Numbered from the stretch's first letter, positions 34,956 through 43,546 are shown. The stretch is 64,000 nt of DNA from Pontibacillus chungwhensis (GCF_030166655.1 NZ_CP126446.1:1178001-1242000), one strand, 5' to 3'. A program made the numbers and translations. The notes: generated by a model from the letters alone, not told the origin.

Positions 34956-34994
34956 AAAGAAGGAGCTGGTTTTAAAACTAGCTCCTTCTTTATT
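34956..34994 (+). terminator. Terminator after the helicase/PC4 pair
   Basis: AAGAAGGAGCT and AGCTCCTTCTT pair around an A/T-rich loop and are followed by TATT. It lies about 155 bp after the PC4-like gene. Confidence 0.75.
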
Positions 34995-35253
34995 ATATAT
35001 ATTAATAAAACAGGGGAAGATGCTTCATTTGGATTTCAACGCTGGGTGGTATAGGGTGCAAGATATGAATTCTTGGATTCTTTCTTTATGAGCTATCTGG
35101 TTAGGCGAATTTAGGATGAGTGAGCGGTCCCTTCCTCCATATTACTAAAACTTATCACCCCCAATAATAATTAAGTATTTTCCTTATAAGTCATGAAGGG
35201 ATAAAATGTAAGTAGACTTTAAAAGAAAAGATCTTAAATAAGGGGGAGATTCA
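34995..35253. other. Intergenic region before the VOC gene
   Basis: No gene is supported in this AT-rich stretch. The last 70 bp probably hold the promoter of the VOC/GNAT pair (TATAAGT and TAAAATG are -10-like), followed by AAGGGGGAGA just before the start. No strong hairpin or repeat was seen. Confidence 0.4.
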
Positions 35254-35631
35254 ATGATACTCGGATTACATCATGCTCAAATTACGATTCCTAAAGGAGC
35301 AGAAGAAGAGGGTAAGAAATTTTATTGCGGTGTTCTTGGTCTACAAGAGAAGGAAAAGCCTGAATCCTTAAAAGGGCGCGGGGGATTCTGGTTGGAAGTT
35401 GGAGATCGGGAGGTTCACATCGGGACAGAGGATGATTTTGATCGGCTCACGACAAAAGCTCATTTAGCTTACCAGGTGGAGGACCTGTCCTACTGGAAGC
35501 GTGTGTTCGACCAGCATGAAATTGAAATCATGGAAGGCGTTCCGATTCCAGGTTTCGATCGGTTCGAATTTAGAGATCCGTTTGGGAACAGGGTTGAAAT
35601 GATTCAAGAATTAGATGGAGGGGTGTTATGA
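35254..35631 (+). CDS. VOC (glyoxalase/bleomycin-resistance) family protein
   Basis: This 125-aa single-module VOC protein has 'LHHAQITIPKGAEEEGKKFYCGVLGLQE', 'GFWLEVGDREVHIG' and 'GFDRFEFRDPFGNRVEMIQ'. Metal ligands are likely the N-terminal His and the Glu near the end. VOC enzymes are metal-dependent lyases, dioxygenases or drug-binding proteins; the substrate here is unknown. It overlaps the following GNAT gene (ATGA), so the two form an operon. Confidence 0.85.
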   Translation: MILGLHHAQITIPKGAEEEGKKFYCGVLGLQEKEKPESLKGRGGFWLEVGDREVHIGTEDDFDRLTTKAHLAYQVEDLSYWKRVFDQHEIEIMEGVPIPGFDRFEFRDPFGNRVEMIQELDGGVL

Positions 35632-36104
35632 ATCTAGTCATTCGGAACGCGGTAGAAAGCGATTACGAGTCATTGGTGCCTTTGTTTAGCCAGGTTCATG
35701 ACTTGCACGTGTCGCTCAGGCCAGATTTGTATAATGCTCATTCAAATCCAGTTGGGCAAGAACTCTTTGAACAGCAATTGAATGATGATACCCACCATAT
35801 TTTTGTCGCTACAATAGACGATGATATCGTCGGAGTGATCGTGACGAAGGTAGAAGAAATAGCCGAGAATTCTTTTGTAAAGGCAAGGAAAGTTTTAATG
35901 ATCAACAGTTTAGCCGTTGAAGAAGGGCACCGGAAGAAAGGGATTGGAAGAAAGCTAACCGAGTATGCTTTTGATCTTGGTCGGAGTCTTTCTGTTGATG
36001 GGATCGAACTCGGAGTTTCTGAGGCAAATACAGCTGCAATTGAATTTTACGAGTCCTTAGGAATGAAAACGAAGAGTCGGAAAATGGAAATTCTATTTGA
36101 TTAG
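35628..36104 (+). CDS. GNAT family N-acetyltransferase
   Basis: This 158-aa acetyltransferase has the acetyl-CoA loop 'VEEGHRKKGIGRKLTEYAF' (Q/RxxGxG/A) and the C-terminal motif 'ELGVSEANTAAIEFYESLGM'. The early 'RNAVESDYESLVPLFSQVHDLHV' is typical of small-molecule or protein N-terminal GNATs. It overlaps the VOC gene by 4 bp. Substrate not predictable from sequence. Confidence 0.9.
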   Translation: MNLVIRNAVESDYESLVPLFSQVHDLHVSLRPDLYNAHSNPVGQELFEQQLNDDTHHIFVATIDDDIVGVIVTKVEEIAENSFVKARKVLMINSLAVEEGHRKKGIGRKLTEYAFDLGRSLSVDGIELGVSEANTAAIEFYESLGMKTKSRKMEILFD

Positions 36105-36203
36105 CAGATATGGGGACGTTGAGTGAAAAAAGAAATCTGGTGTGTGCTTTTCTAATTCGTATATAAAATACATACTGTAATTTGAACGATGGAGGTGACG
36201 ATT

Positions 36204-36386
36204 GTGTCTACAGAAGGAATTTTCATATTATCAATAGCATCGATTGCACTTTGGGTTATCGTGTCTAAAGAAGCTGTAAAACCTTCAAAGGAAATCAACT
36301 GGTGGAAAATGATCCCGTTATTATCTGCCGGTTCTTTGTCTACATTGATTATAACGTTCACGCTATTTCAAAGTCTATTTTCATAG
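36204..36386 (+). CDS. Small two-span membrane protein
   Basis: This 60-aa hydrophobic protein has two spans (about residues 4-22 and 36-57) joined by a short basic loop ('KEAVKPSKEINWWK'). GTG 36204 is the better start because GGAGGTG lies 7 bp before it. The ATG at 36189 overlaps the ribosome binding site and looks unused. No family recognised. Confidence 0.6.
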   Translation: MSTEGIFILSIASIALWVIVSKEAVKPSKEINWWKMIPLLSAGSLSTLIITFTLFQSLFS

Positions 36387-36434
36387 TTTTGTTTATTGAT
36401 GCGTTTCCTGAAAACAATGTTATGAGGTGATGTA

Positions 36435-36836
36435 GTGAAAAGTAATCCATTTAACAAAATTGGTTGGCTTCTGGTCTTGGTCATGGGGGTTTCGTGGATC
36501 GTGGTTGGTTATTCAAGCTGGTTCTTATTATTAACCCCGATGGTCTACATATCTTTTTCCATTCACGACGGCAGCATAAAGAAATGGAAAAAGATCAAAC
36601 AACTGTCCATACGACAAATAATGCTTCTATTGTTTTCATTTGTGTTGGCCGTCAGCCTAGTCTATGGCCTTTTTCAATTAGCTAGTTACATAATCAATGA
36701 TGTATTGCATTTAATAGGTGGAATCAAGACCTTCAGTGTGATTTTGGCGATCATTCTTTCCTTATATCCTGTCAAGATTGCGTTTAGCAGCCTTGTTTAT
36801 AAAGTAACAAGCGGATTGAGTGCGAGGAGTCATTAG
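36435..36836 (+). CDS. Small multi-span membrane protein
   Basis: This 133-aa membrane protein starts at GTG behind GAGGTGATGTA. Four hydrophobic stretches (about residues 9-24, 26-42, 62-85 and 99-115) and a basic loop ('KKWKKIKQLSIRQ') suggest an inner-membrane protein. It lies 48 bp after the preceding small membrane gene. No family recognised. Confidence 0.65.
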   Translation: MKSNPFNKIGWLLVLVMGVSWIVVGYSSWFLLLTPMVYISFSIHDGSIKKWKKIKQLSIRQIMLLLFSFVLAVSLVYGLFQLASYIINDVLHLIGGIKTFSVILAIILSLYPVKIAFSSLVYKVTSGLSARSH

Positions 36837-36938
36837 GATAGGGAATGCGGTAGATTTGTAAAAAATTTTGGTTGTTTTAAAATCGCTTGATTCTTACGCT
36901 CAAGTTAGGTTAACAAGGTATTTGGGGGGGAGATCTAC

Positions 36939-37160
36939 ATGGAAAAAAACACAGAAGATCAAATCTTGAATGAACTTAAAAATATTAATCATTCATTACA
37001 AGAAATAAACGAGATAATAGATAATGAAGAAAGTGGAAGGAAAGGGCCTTCTTTAACGGACATCTTGAGATCTCTTTTAACAGGGGTGTTTATTGTTGGT
37101 CCTGCAATCGTTGTAGTCATCTTGATTTTTCAAATTTTAGGGGCGTGGATATTCAACTGA
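36939..37160 (+). CDS. Small single-span protein with N-terminal coiled coil
   Basis: The 73-aa product has a short acidic coiled coil (about residues 3-28, 'DQILNELKNINHSLQEINEI') and one C-terminal membrane span (about 47-70). Strong GGGGGGAGATCTAC site. A copy of the 3' repeat of this region begins right after its stop codon. Function unknown. Confidence 0.65.
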   Translation: MEKNTEDQILNELKNINHSLQEINEIIDNEESGRKGPSLTDILRSLLTGVFIVGPAIVVVILIFQILGAWIFN

Positions 37161-37206
37161 CGGGTGCGATAGTTGAATAAGAGGAAGCACAAGGAGTAAC
37201 TGGCTT
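37161..37206 (+). repeat. 3'-flanking small-gene repeat, copy A
   Basis: CGGGTGCGATAGTTGAATAA starts on the base after the stop codon of the 73-aa gene. It matches the consensus cGGGTGCGATnGnTGAAcAA shared by nine sites in 37-59 kb. Confidence 0.55.
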
Positions 37207-37293
37207 AACGCCAAACTACATATGCAGACTATGAGAAAGAATGTACTTATACTAGGGGGCAGGTTTGTTAAATAACATTTAGAGGTGAAGAAA

Positions 37294-37461
37294 ATGAATG
37301 AATTGCTTATAGTCTCAATTTTTGTATTTATTTTGTTGACTATTAAACAACTGAGAGTTCTAAGAAACAAAGAAGTTCCACGAAGCAACCGAAGAATTGC
37401 TTCGTCATTGTATATCTTTTCGATAATAGCCCTAGTAGGTGTAAACATTTATTTTTCATGA
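37294..37461 (+). CDS. 55-aa small membrane protein
   Basis: A short gene with a good site (AGAGGTGAAGAAA) before its ATG. The protein has two hydrophobic spans (about residues 4-16 and 38-53) separated by a basic loop ('KQLRVLRNKEVPRSNRR'). It sits between two copies of the same 3' repeat, like the other small membrane genes here. No family recognised. Confidence 0.6.
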   Translation: MNELLIVSIFVFILLTIKQLRVLRNKEVPRSNRRIASSLYIFSIIALVGVNIYFS

Positions 37462-37477
37462 ATCTCTTATTAAAGTG

Positions 37478-37503
37478 AAGGGTGCGATAGAGCTGAATAA
37501 TAA
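37478..37503 (+). repeat. 3'-flanking small-gene repeat, copy B
   Basis: GAAGGGTGCGATAGAGCTGA lies 17 bp after the stop of the 55-aa gene. It is a truncated member of the repeat family; the 3' part has diverged. Confidence 0.5.
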
Positions 37504-37516
37504 AATAATTCTGTAT

Positions 37517-37547
37517 AAGACTTCCAAGTAGTTGGAAGTCTTTTTTA
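37517..37547 (+). terminator. Rho-independent terminator
   Basis: AAGACTTCCAA and TTGGAAGTCTT form an 11-bp stem followed by TTTT. It closes the group of small membrane genes ending at 37461. Confidence 0.85.
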
Positions 37548-37683
37548 TACTATTATGATATTAGGCTTCTACTAAACCTTCTCATTAGGGAAGATCAGGG
37601 ATGGTTCTAGTGCTTCATCAGAATAATAAACGGGGATCTGTGACCTTTTCTATCCATTTAAAACCGTACCCAGACCTCTTTGA

Positions 37684-38637
37684 TTAAAGACTATTAGCCA
37701 TTTCTACTACCTGTATTTCTTCGTTACCTTCAGTTAGTGCCTCCCAATCACTTATCTTTTCTTTATTAAGGATTACCAACCGGAGTTCAGGAAGAACTTT
37801 CAATTTCTCAATTTTCGTGATGTTTGTATCTCTTATATCAACAGAACTGAGCTTTTTTAGAGTGGTGATTGTTTTGGTGTCTGACACTTTAGTCCCTTTT
37901 ATCGATAACAGACGTACTGACTTATCAGTTAGAGGAGATAGGTCTGTTATTGGGTTATTATTTGCATATAAACTTTCAAGTTCATTCATATCCAAGAGAG
38001 GTCTCAAGTTTTCTATGTGGTTACTCTCGATATTTAAGTATTTCAGGTTAGTGAGGTTGGACAAAGGTTCGATAGAAGTAATGTTATTTGAACGTAAGTA
38101 TAATGCACTTAATTCTGTTAGATCTCGAATAGGTGATAAATCATTTATAGAGTTCTGGTCGAGAAGAAGACTCCTTAAATTTGTTAGTTCTTGTAAGAAT
38201 GAAAGGTCGTTTACAGAGCAATTAATTAGATCAAGGTGTTCCAATTGAACCAAGTTTGAAATATCAAGAGTATTTTCGATATTCACATTCTCTATATTGA
38301 GACGTTTTAGGTTTGATAATTTACTAAGTAGATCTTTGTCTTCTGACTTTATCGGAAAGTTAACAGATAGATTTTCTAGATTTGTAAGTTCTGAGATACC
38401 GGAAATGTCTAATGGTTCAGCGACCTCTTTACTGGCATTTAATTCTAGGCTTTTTATTTCTTTTAAGTCATTCTTGGTTATGTCTTCAAAATCTTTATTT
38501 AACTTTTCTTCTAATTCTTGTTTAACAATACTCGATACTTGAGAATGACCAGCCTCTTTCGTTGCTTCATTGTTTGTGCAACTCGTCAAGATAATACCTA
38601 ATAATACAAGGTACAAGATAGATCCTTTTTTTAGCAC
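37684..38637 (-). CDS. Leucine-rich-repeat lipoprotein (internalin-like)
   Basis: This 317-aa lipoprotein has an N-terminal signal with lipobox LTSC (Cys at residue 20). A short spacer is followed by about ten leucine-rich repeats of the 22-residue SDS22/internalin kind: 'LTNLRSLLLDQNSINDLSPI', 'LTELSALYLRSNNITSIEPL', 'LTNLKYLNIESNHIENLRPL'. It would sit on the outer face of the membrane and bind a protein ligand. The start is GTG behind AAGGAGGTCATTAGA. The C-terminal cap ('LVILNKEKISDWEAL') is intact. It is the only minus-strand gene for some kilobases. Confidence 0.85.
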   Translation of the reverse strand: MLKKGSILYLVLLGIILTSCTNNEATKEAGHSQVSSIVKQELEEKLNKDFEDITKNDLKEIKSLELNASKEVAEPLDISGISELTNLENLSVNFPIKSEDKDLLSKLSNLKRLNIENVNIENTLDISNLVQLEHLDLINCSVNDLSFLQELTNLRSLLLDQNSINDLSPIRDLTELSALYLRSNNITSIEPLSNLTNLKYLNIESNHIENLRPLLDMNELESLYANNNPITDLSPLTDKSVRLLSIKGTKVSDTKTITTLKKLSSVDIRDTNITKIEKLKVLPELRLVILNKEKISDWEALTEGNEEIQVVEMANSL

Positions 38638-38755
38638 TCTAATGACCTCCTTACTATAAAACTGTAATTTACCTTTAATTTTAACAAATTGAGCACCCGG
38701 TTCCTATTTTTAGGAAATATCTAAATAAAGCAATAAAACAATTGCTATATCCAGC

Positions 38756-38788
38756 ACCCCTCCTCTTAGTTATATGAGGAGGGGTTCT
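38756..38788 (+). terminator. Terminator-like hairpin in a divergent intergenic region
   Basis: ACCCCTCCTC and GAGGAGGGGT form a strong stem, followed by TCTTC. The neighbouring genes diverge (minus gene starts at 38637, plus gene at 38986), so it ends no visible transcript. The rest of 38638-38985 holds no gene I can support. Confidence 0.6.
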
Positions 38789-38985
38789 TCGTATGTTCGG
38801 TGTTATTGGATAGATCATACTATATTTGTAAAAATAGGTTGTGATGATAGGTCTGCAAAAGTAAAATTAAATGGGATTATATTACAAGTGTAAATTGATC
38901 CAACTTATTTTTATATGCTTTAGAAGGTTCGGATGACTGTCGAAATCTATAACTTAAACACCTTATATAGAAGGAGGGGGCTGAA

Positions 38986-39360
38986 GTGAACAAATATATC
39001 AAGTTACTTGGGCTTATCCTTATCATTACCTTTTTAGTTCTCTTAAAAAGATACATGAATAAACCTGAAGAGATTAAAGTCTATAATGAAGATGATGAGG
39101 TAATTAAGGTAATAAAAGAAGAGGATAAAGTTCGAAAGTTAGATAGGGTAACAAGTGAATTGAAAAAGGTCGATCTTGAAGTAGCTATCAACCTTGGATT
39201 TGGTGGGGAAATTCCTGTTGATGAGGTATATGAAATAAGGGATAATAAATGGTTTATTTCCTACAACACCAATGGAGGTGTAGTTAGGAGGAACGAAGAT
39301 ACATTCTTTAAGGTGTCTGTTGAGCAAGCTGAGACTATCAAGAAGATAATAAATAATTGA
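38986..39360 (+). CDS. Single-span hypothetical protein
   Basis: The 124-aa protein starts at GTG behind AAGGAGGGGGCTGAA. One N-terminal hydrophobic helix (about residues 6-21) is followed by an acidic outer domain ('NEDDEVIKVIKEEDKVRKLDRV', 'IPVDEVYEIRDNKWFISYN'). No family recognised. Confidence 0.6.
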   Translation: MNKYIKLLGLILIITFLVLLKRYMNKPEEIKVYNEDDEVIKVIKEEDKVRKLDRVTSELKKVDLEVAINLGFGGEIPVDEVYEIRDNKWFISYNTNGGVVRRNEDTFFKVSVEQAETIKKIINN

Positions 39361-39476
39361 AGTTCAAAAGGAAGCACAGGGACGGTTCGGTACCAGTGGA
39401 ACAGTCAACTTAAAATAATGTCAACTAGCGGGCAGAAATGTGCAAGGAGCAAAATGCAAAAAAGGGAGATAAGGAT

Positions 39477-39986
39477 ATGAACCGAAATGAGAAAGTTAAA
39501 ACTTATGCACTTATATTGTTAAGTGGTGTACTAGTAATAATTTTTTCACTTTATTTCCAAAAAATCAATGAAGAAAAAAGGCAATATGAAGCCTATTTAA
39601 ACGAGTTTTATGCCCATCTTGATAATACAGATCAATCTGTTCAATATCTTTTATCTAGTACAGAAGAAATGGATATATCAGGTATCTTAATGAGTATAGA
39701 AAACAACCTAGAAACCACCAATTTATTACTGAGTATAGGGAATAGAACAGTGGATAGTAACATTACTTACCACCCAAGATTTTTTGTAGGAAGAATAACA
39801 ATTGAACCTGCTAATGATGATGGAAGATTAACAAAGGAACAAAGGAATGAATTGCAGAAAGTTGAAAAAGGACTTGAATATATGAAAGAGGGATTATATT
39901 CGGAACAAACTGGTCAGGAAAATAAAGATTTATCTGCAAAAGAATTTAATGAAATCATCGAAAAAGGTGCAAGTTTAGGTGAATAA
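39477..39986 (+). CDS. Single-span membrane-anchored hypothetical protein
   Basis: The 169-aa protein starts at ATG 39477 behind GGGAGATAAGGAT. The N-terminal helix (about residues 8-27) anchors a helical outer domain ('KRQYEAYLNEFYAHLDNTDQ', 'LTKEQRNELQKVEKGLEYMK'). Its shape (short anchor and helical acidic domain) is like the proteins at 41054 and 62105, but I see no clear sequence identity. Confidence 0.6.
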   Translation: MNRNEKVKTYALILLSGVLVIIFSLYFQKINEEKRQYEAYLNEFYAHLDNTDQSVQYLLSSTEEMDISGILMSIENNLETTNLLLSIGNRTVDSNITYHPRFFVGRITIEPANDDGRLTKEQRNELQKVEKGLEYMKEGLYSEQTGQENKDLSAKEFNEIIEKGASLGE

Positions 39987-40001
39987 TATTATTGAACAAA
40001 A

Positions 40002-40052
40002 GCGGGTGCGACTGCTGAAAAAAGGCACTAGTCTCTTTCATTAACGGGCAGT
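40002..40052 (+). repeat. 3'-flanking small-gene repeat, copy C
   Basis: GCGGGTGCGACTGCTGAAAA through ATTAACGGGCAGTC lies 15 bp after a stop codon. Its 3' end matches copy I (ATTAACCGGTAGT), which defines the full 50-bp unit. Confidence 0.6.
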
Positions 40053-40081
40053 CTTGCTGGATATGGGGTTAGGAGGGTTTT

Positions 40082-40375
40082 ATGATAAAGAAAAAGGCAT
40101 TACTACTCATTACGCTTCTATTACTCACTATTTCTTTAATAGGATCCTTAAAAGAAGATACAGTTAAGGGAGAAATTAAAGGTACAATCGAAGAAAAGCT
40201 TCCGCAGCAAAATATGATAGTAGTACAGGATCAGTCTAATATCCGAAACCACATTCCTGTTGATGATATTGAAAAGTATGAAATAGGAGACAAAGTAGAA
40301 ATTACTGTGTATATGCATCCTGATAAAAACGGTGCTACAACCTATGAGAATTCAAGAATTGTAATAAAAAAGTAA
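40082..40375 (+). CDS. Small secreted or anchored protein, possibly OB-like
   Basis: This 97-aa protein has an N-terminal hydrophobic signal (about residues 4-22, no lipobox cysteine) and a short beta-rich domain ('VKGEIKGTIEEKLPQQNMIVVQD', 'YEIGDKVEITVYMHPDK'). The pattern resembles small OB-like DUF3221-type proteins of bacilli, a tentative match. GTTAGGAGGGTTTT precedes the ATG. Confidence 0.55.
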   Translation: MIKKKALLLITLLLLTISLIGSLKEDTVKGEIKGTIEEKLPQQNMIVVQDQSNIRNHIPVDDIEKYEIGDKVEITVYMHPDKNGATTYENSRIVIKK

Positions 40376-40390
40376 TGGTGGTTTTTCTTT

Positions 40391-40440
40391 AGGAATGCGG
40401 TTGTTAAATAAAGAGCTTTGCTTCTACAAACGGCCAATTA
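40391..40440 (+). repeat. 3'-flanking small-gene repeat, copy D
   Basis: AGGAATGCGGTTGTTAAATA with AAAGAGC downstream, 15 bp after a stop codon. It is a diverged member of the same family as copies A-I. Confidence 0.45.
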
Positions 40441-40456
40441 CATAAGGAGTTTCGCA

Positions 40457-40975
40457 ATGGAAATATGGGATTTATATGATAAACATCGGAATAAAATAGG
40501 GAAGCAAATAACTCGTGGAGCTGAAATGACATCAGAGGAGTTTCATTTAGTCGTACACGTATGTATATTTAATTCAAATGGTGAGATGCTCATTCAGCAG
40601 CGTCAGCCCTTTAAGCATGGATGGTCAAACCTTTGGGATGTTACTTGTGGTGGGAGCGCAGTTGCAGGCGATACTAGTCAGCAGGCTGCTTCAAGAGAGT
40701 TATCCGAGGAACTAGGGGTTCATTATAACTTTGAAAAGATACGGCCACACTTTACGATTAACTTTGAACGTGGCTTTGACGATTTTTATTTGATTGAGTA
40801 TGACTTAGATCTGGATGAATTGGAGTTACAGGCTGAAGAGGTACAAGCAGCCAAATGGGCTTCTAAAGAGGAAATCTTAAAGCTGATCGAAGATAAAAAA
40901 TTCATACCTTATTATGAGAGTATGATAGCGTTTCTTTTTGAGGGTCGACATCATTATGGCTCTATCCGGATTTAA
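40457..40975 (+). CDS. NUDIX hydrolase, isopentenyl-diphosphate-isomerase-like
   Basis: The 172-aa NUDIX enzyme starts at ATG 40457 behind TAAGGAG. The order 'MEIWDLYDKHRNKIGKQITRG', 'EFHLVVHVCIFNSNGEMLIQQRQ', 'GWSNLWDVTCGGSAVAGDTS' and 'AASRELSEELGV' matches the YfcD/IDI-like NUDIX group. The Nudix box has Asp where the first Glu is usual, while the REXXEE core is intact. Substrate unknown (a phosphorylated small molecule). Confidence 0.85.
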   Translation: MEIWDLYDKHRNKIGKQITRGAEMTSEEFHLVVHVCIFNSNGEMLIQQRQPFKHGWSNLWDVTCGGSAVAGDTSQQAASRELSEELGVHYNFEKIRPHFTINFERGFDDFYLIEYDLDLDELELQAEEVQAAKWASKEEILKLIEDKKFIPYYESMIAFLFEGRHHYGSIRI

Positions 40976-41053
40976 GATAGGTAGGTTTGTATTGATAACG
41001 CATGCGTTCACTCCTTAATTAAATGTTGAAGATGAAGGAGAGGTGAATTTGAG

Positions 41054-41602
41054 TTGAGAATCCGCTCAAAATTAATATTTAGCTTGATTGGCATAATGGT
41101 TCTATTCCTATTAATAATGACTTGGTTTTATCCATATTCACCATTCAGTTTACATAAAAGCTTTACTTATAAACCAGATCAGAAAGTTGTTCAAGGTTAT
41201 GTGAAAGATATTGAAGAGTTTAAAACGTTCAAGAAAAAAGTTGATGGGACAACAGATCAACTCAGGTATGTTTTAGAAACGTACGAACAAGATTGGTTAA
41301 TGAGTGAAAGTAGTATGAAAATGGATGAACAACAATTAAATTTAATTCTATTTGAAGTAAAAGAAACAAGACAACTATTATTGGATCTTGTTGCTCAACA
41401 AGATTATACAAAAGAGGAGAAGGAATATTTAATTCATACGATTCAAACATTGTTAACAATCGAAGATTCCATCACAAATATAAAAGCTCAACCGATGTTG
41501 TCTAAAGGTAAACTAGAAACACAATTTGATAATCTACATCAGAAGTTTATTAGCAGTTTTTTTGTATTTCGTTCTTTCTATGAAGTAGCACATGAAGATT
41601 AA
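41054..41602 (+). CDS. Single-span hypothetical protein, intact paralogue of the pseudogene at 42202
   Basis: This 182-aa protein starts at TTG 41054 behind GGAGAGGTGAA. One N-terminal membrane helix (about residues 7-24) ends in the signature 'MTWFYPYSPFS'. A helical outer domain follows, with 'EQDWLMSESSMKMDEQQLN', 'EVKETRQLLLDLVAQQDYTKE' and 'HQKFISSFFVFRSFYEV'. The same signatures occur in the broken gene at 42202-42793, so this is the working member of a tandem pair. Function unknown. Confidence 0.65.
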   Translation: MRIRSKLIFSLIGIMVLFLLIMTWFYPYSPFSLHKSFTYKPDQKVVQGYVKDIEEFKTFKKKVDGTTDQLRYVLETYEQDWLMSESSMKMDEQQLNLILFEVKETRQLLLDLVAQQDYTKEEKEYLIHTIQTLLTIEDSITNIKAQPMLSKGKLETQFDNLHQKFISSFFVFRSFYEVAHED

Positions 41603-41624
41603 ATTGTAGTGCAATACCACTAAT

Positions 41625-41670
41625 GGGTGCGATAGCTAAACAGGAGCAGCGTTTATTTTACCAACCATAC
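41625..41670 (+). repeat. 3'-flanking small-gene repeat, copy E
   Basis: GGGTGCGATAGCTAAACAGG, AGCAG and ATTTTACCAACC lie 22 bp after the stop of the 182-aa gene, with the same order of blocks as the other copies. Confidence 0.55.
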
Positions 41671-41703
41671 CAATTTAGTGGAAAAGAAGTAGGAGGCACG
41701 AGA

Positions 41704-42141
41704 ATGAAAAGGAAATGGTTTTTAGCCATAGGTGTTGTCATCATAATCTTTTTTTCCGTTAAGCATTTTAATGATTTTAGAGAAAAAGATTTAGATGATG
41801 TTATCCATTACGATATTTCTAATGTCGAATCGTTTTCAATAAATGGGCTCACAGGGGAATATGAATGGAGAACGGATCAAAAGGCACACGCAGAAGAGTT
41901 TAAAGACTTCCTGAGCAACTATCGTGTTAAAAGAATGAAGGATCATGAGTGGGACAGTGATGTTTCAAAAGAAGATGGCTTCACTCTTACTATCTACTCA
42001 AAAGATAAAGAGATTCCAATAGAGGCTTCCATTTATGAAAAGCGCGTCCTTTTTTACAATGAAGGGGAGTATTATCAGGTTGTAAATGACCGAATTGATG
42101 TAGATTGGATTCGAAATTATAGTAAGGAAAATAAACTATAA
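41704..42141 (+). CDS. Single-span hypothetical protein
   Basis: The 145-aa protein has ATG 41704 behind AGTAGGAGGCACGAGA; the in-frame start further upstream lies inside repeat copy E and is unlikely. One N-terminal helix (about residues 5-20) anchors a beta-rich outer domain ('DISNVESFSINGLTGEYEWRT', 'EIPIEASIYEKRVLFYNEGEYYQVV'). I do not recognise the family. Confidence 0.6.
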   Translation: MKRKWFLAIGVVIIIFFSVKHFNDFREKDLDDVIHYDISNVESFSINGLTGEYEWRTDQKAHAEEFKDFLSNYRVKRMKDHEWDSDVSKEDGFTLTIYSKDKEIPIEASIYEKRVLFYNEGEYYQVVNDRIDVDWIRNYSKENKL

Positions 42142-42201
42142 TAATCGTTTTTCTTACATACTCAGGGAGTTAAGTTTAATAAACAGTATAGGGGCTTTTA
42201 A

Positions 42202-42793
42202 ATGGGTGAAAAGATAAAAGTGATTCGTTGGACTGGGGGAGGATTCATAGGGATCATTGTCCTTTTTATATCTGTGATGACTTGGTTTTATCCTTATTCC
42301 GTTTTTAGTGTAGATAAAAGTCTTGCCTACCAGCCTGACTCGCATTTGTATAATGGTAAACAATATGCAGAAATTTTGAGTGAGTTTAAAGATTCATATC
42401 AGAAGGATTTAGAGGCAGATGTGAGCAATAAAAAATACAAGCTTAATCATAAACCGGACACAATACATTCTTCCTATTTTTGAACAGGAATGGTTAGTTA
42501 GCACAAGTTCGGTACCCATTGACGATAGGAAGCTGAACAACATGATAGTCAAACTAAAGAATGCTAGAGATACCTTGTTGGAACTCCTCATTCAAGTAGA
42601 TCTAACTCGTGATCAACGAGATGAGTTAGTACATAACCTGAAAAGCGTTTCATCATTAGAGGAGCGTATTACAGACATCGAACATAAAAATTATGCTACT
42701 AGAGGACAGCTTAAACGACAATTGGATCGTATCCATTCGCAGTTTATATCTACCTTTAGAACTTATATCGTTTTTTATGAAAGGGCAACTTAA
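42202..42793 (+). pseudogene. Frameshifted paralogue of the protein at 41054
   Basis: The first frame (42202 onward) gives 'MTWFYPYSVFSVDKSLAYQPD' and stops at 42483. The second frame, shifted by one base, continues with 'QYILPIFEQEWLVSTSS', 'DLTRDQRDELVHNLKSVSSLEERITDIEHK' and 'HSQFISTFRTYIVFYER', matching the C-terminal half of the 182-aa neighbour. Joining the two frames at about 42445-42460 restores a full-length protein. Either the gene is inactive or a base was lost in the read. Confidence 0.75.
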
Positions 42794-42999
42794 GGGGCCT
42801 ATTCAGGACAATTTTTTTATATGTCATTTTAAGTAGGACTCCGTATTTTCCCCACTAATTTATTAACGACTTGTATGAGGAAGAGCCCTTTCATCCCTTT
42901 GCGTTTACCTTTCTCCCCCTTTGGGGTATAGGACCTAAATACTAAAGAACAGGTGAGTACCTTCCATCTGCTTTGCAAGACTAGTAGGAGGTGTGCCTT

Positions 43000-43293
43000 A
43001 TGTACAGGGGCGGTTTGGAATTTGAAGGAGGAGCGCTCCTTTATATTGCTCTAGCGTTTGTGATCTTGCTTATGGCTTCTTTATTTCTCGTTTTATTCAA
43101 GACGTTTGCTCCAAGGAGCCAGGGTAATTTTGCGGTTATGGTTGGCATTTTCTTATACTTCTCCATTAGTTCAATAATCGCGTCATTTTTTCTTTCTGTA
43201 ATGATGGGGATCATTTCAGTGGTTATTTATGGCGTTACGGCTGTCGTTATGTTTCGTTTAAAAAAGAGGCATCCGGATTTTGAATTAACTTAG
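43000..43293 (+). CDS. Three-span small membrane protein
   Basis: The 97-aa protein has ATG 43000 behind GTAGGAGGTGTGCCTT. Hydrophobic spans lie at about residues 13-33, 43-63 and 67-86, with a basic C-terminus ('RLKKRHPDF'). The gene-free sequence before it (42794-42999) holds nothing I can name. Function unknown. Confidence 0.6.
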   Translation: MYRGGLEFEGGALLYIALAFVILLMASLFLVLFKTFAPRSQGNFAVMVGIFLYFSISSIIASFFLSVMMGIISVVIYGVTAVVMFRLKKRHPDFELT

Positions 43294-43348
43294 AAACTCC
43301 ATAGTGGGGCTTCTCGTGCAACAAATTAAGTATATGAAGAAACTGAAC

Positions 43349-43393
43349 AGCTCAACTTCTCGATTCGAAATTACAGAGAAGTTGGGCTTTTTC
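43349..43393 (+). terminator. Rho-independent terminator
   Basis: AGCTCAACTTCTC and GAGAAGTTGGGCT pair with one wobble and are followed by TTTTC, about 55 bp after the membrane-protein gene ending at 43293. Confidence 0.8.
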
Positions 43394-43546
43394 TTATGGA
43401 ATATTCCTATGGTTTTAAATCGACTTCATACAGCCTATGTGATAAATATGCTTGAACAGGTAATTGGTATATTATGTTAAACTAAATGTAGGTTATGTGA
43501 AATAATGTTCTTAAACTAACAGTGCAAATTTGTTGATCAGGAGGTT

